DNA of 64,000 nucleotides from the NCBI GenBank assembly GCA_963580285.1, contig OY757024.1, positions 119,660,045 through 119,724,044 on the forward strand, written 5' to 3'. Below, piece by piece: positions 53,001-55,038 of this stretch. The notes beneath the pieces are model-generated. The model searched no databases. It worked only from the letters and a program-made list of their open reading frames with translations, and was not told where the DNA came from. A program made the position numbers and the translations under genes. The DNA comes from Lucinisca nassula. Its lineage: Eukaryota; Mollusca; Bivalvia; Lucinida; Lucinidae. Position 1 is the first letter of the stretch; each line of letters starts with the position of its first letter.

Positions 53001-54958
53001 TATCCTTCTGCATAAATCAATTCAGCTACACCTATTTCTGACTTTCAACCAATCAGATTACTTCATCTAATGTGTTCGTACAAATTCACGAAATGAATGT
53101 CAGACAGTTTGTTTTGTTTGTTTGTTTGGTACAAGGTTAAACGTCCCCGTCAACACTGTATATGTCATTTTGGAGACACTGCTTCCAATTTTTAGGGACT
53201 TTTACCCGACATTGAGATGAAATGACATTTCAAGCCCTGCCGCCCAATGAAACAAATAGGGTTTATAAGCATGGAGAGATGAGCATGGACAGGCCGACTC
53301 GCACCGCATTGCCTCCGCAGGCTTAAGCTCCTCTAAGCGCTTTACCAGTACTCGTGTGTGGGTCGGTTTCAGCTCTGCGTGGAAGTATCATGCAGCCCAT
53401 CTATTTCTTCCCCGATGGGTGGGGGCTATACTTGTTGGTGAGACGTAAAATTCAAACACCCACTCACCAACATCCATTTCTGACATTCAGCCAAGCAATT
53501 ACTTGATCTAATTTGTTCGTACAAATTCACGAACTGACTGTCAAACAGTGTAGATTCTGATGTTCGCAGGCTAAATATTTTATCATGTGCCATAAAAACA
53601 ACTCTAAGGGACTCAAAACGACTTTGAAATAGCCTTGATATCCATCGCCATCCGCTATTGCTGTTTCCATTAGGGTCTAGTTGTTCCGTGTCTGTGCTTC
53701 TTTCCGTTTGGTGTCTCTGATGGGAGCTGTGGGTTAATTGTATCTATTCCTGATCATTGCCTCTACTTCTATTTTGGTAAACTAGCCAGCTGTGTTCAAG
53801 CCATAGAGTTGTCAGTGCATATTAGAGACTCAAAGTACGCGTCGGACGCAGTGCTGCCTACGCAAAGGTCGTAAAGACACGAATGTACTGACTTTCCTAA
53901 TGTCAACCACTGATCTTATCCGACACAAAACCACTAAAGACAAGCATCCAAAATGGCTTATTATACAGATCAAAGAAAGACACTATTAATGACACAGCTC
54001 CAGACAATGAGAAGGAATGATGATGATGAAGATAATTAAGGAATACTTCTCTTCATTTCTTGTTAGAAACATATGTTGTGGATACTTGTTAGAATCGCCT
54101 CAATGAGGCGATTCTAACAAGTACCCACAACATATGTTTTTACGGATGATTAAAGGAAATTACCCAAAAAACCATCATCATTTCTCCTCAATATCTAGAC
54201 CTATGCAACGTGGAGAGTACAAACCCAAACCCCAAAACCATCATGTGAACAGGGAGGGGCTTGCAGATGTGCACTATCGTGTTAATAAGGACAGATTCTA
54301 GAGTTCTTGTACAGCTAAAAAAAGGACACTGTTCACACATGTGCTAATTAAGTCTATGCAGGATGTGCTCGGCACCAGCTCGTAGGAAATTAAAACTGGA
54401 TAGAACGAGACAAAATAATTACAAAGATCAGGACTGGATGATAAACTCTAGCTTGGGCCGCATCAAGAAAATCTGTGCCGTTGAACATGTTCGCCCTCTA
54501 AGACACATACCAGCCAACTTACCCTCTCAGAAAACAAACATCTTTGTCCATATAATGAAACTTTGAGTCAGCATATTTTTACACAGCGAAGATTCTGGTC
54601 AGACTAAGCGGATGCGCAAGCTGATGTCTTTTATGCGGGTATATGTTATAATGAGTATTTTGTATGCGGCATGCCAATTAATCTTATCTAATAACTTGGT
54701 CTTTAACATGAAAGGATTACTTTAACATGAAAGGATTGCTAGGACAAATCTGCCTTTACAGAGTTCTTACTACATGTAAGCTAGAGTACAGAGACAAGTA
54801 GCAAAATCAATACACCACAGTCAGCAAAAATGCCGGGCCAATGTCTGGACCGATATCGATGCCGGTGTCCCGCCGTAGTGTGCGGGCTGGGGTAAGGTTT
54901 CCTGTCAGTCTTAACGCGATACGTTAGTACGTACATGTACATGTCGCGTATTGTCAAA

Positions 54959-55038
<80 letters not shown>

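Noticed and set aside
54363..54566. Plus frame of 67 residues
   Set aside because: No motif, no repeat support, and the length is expected by chance.
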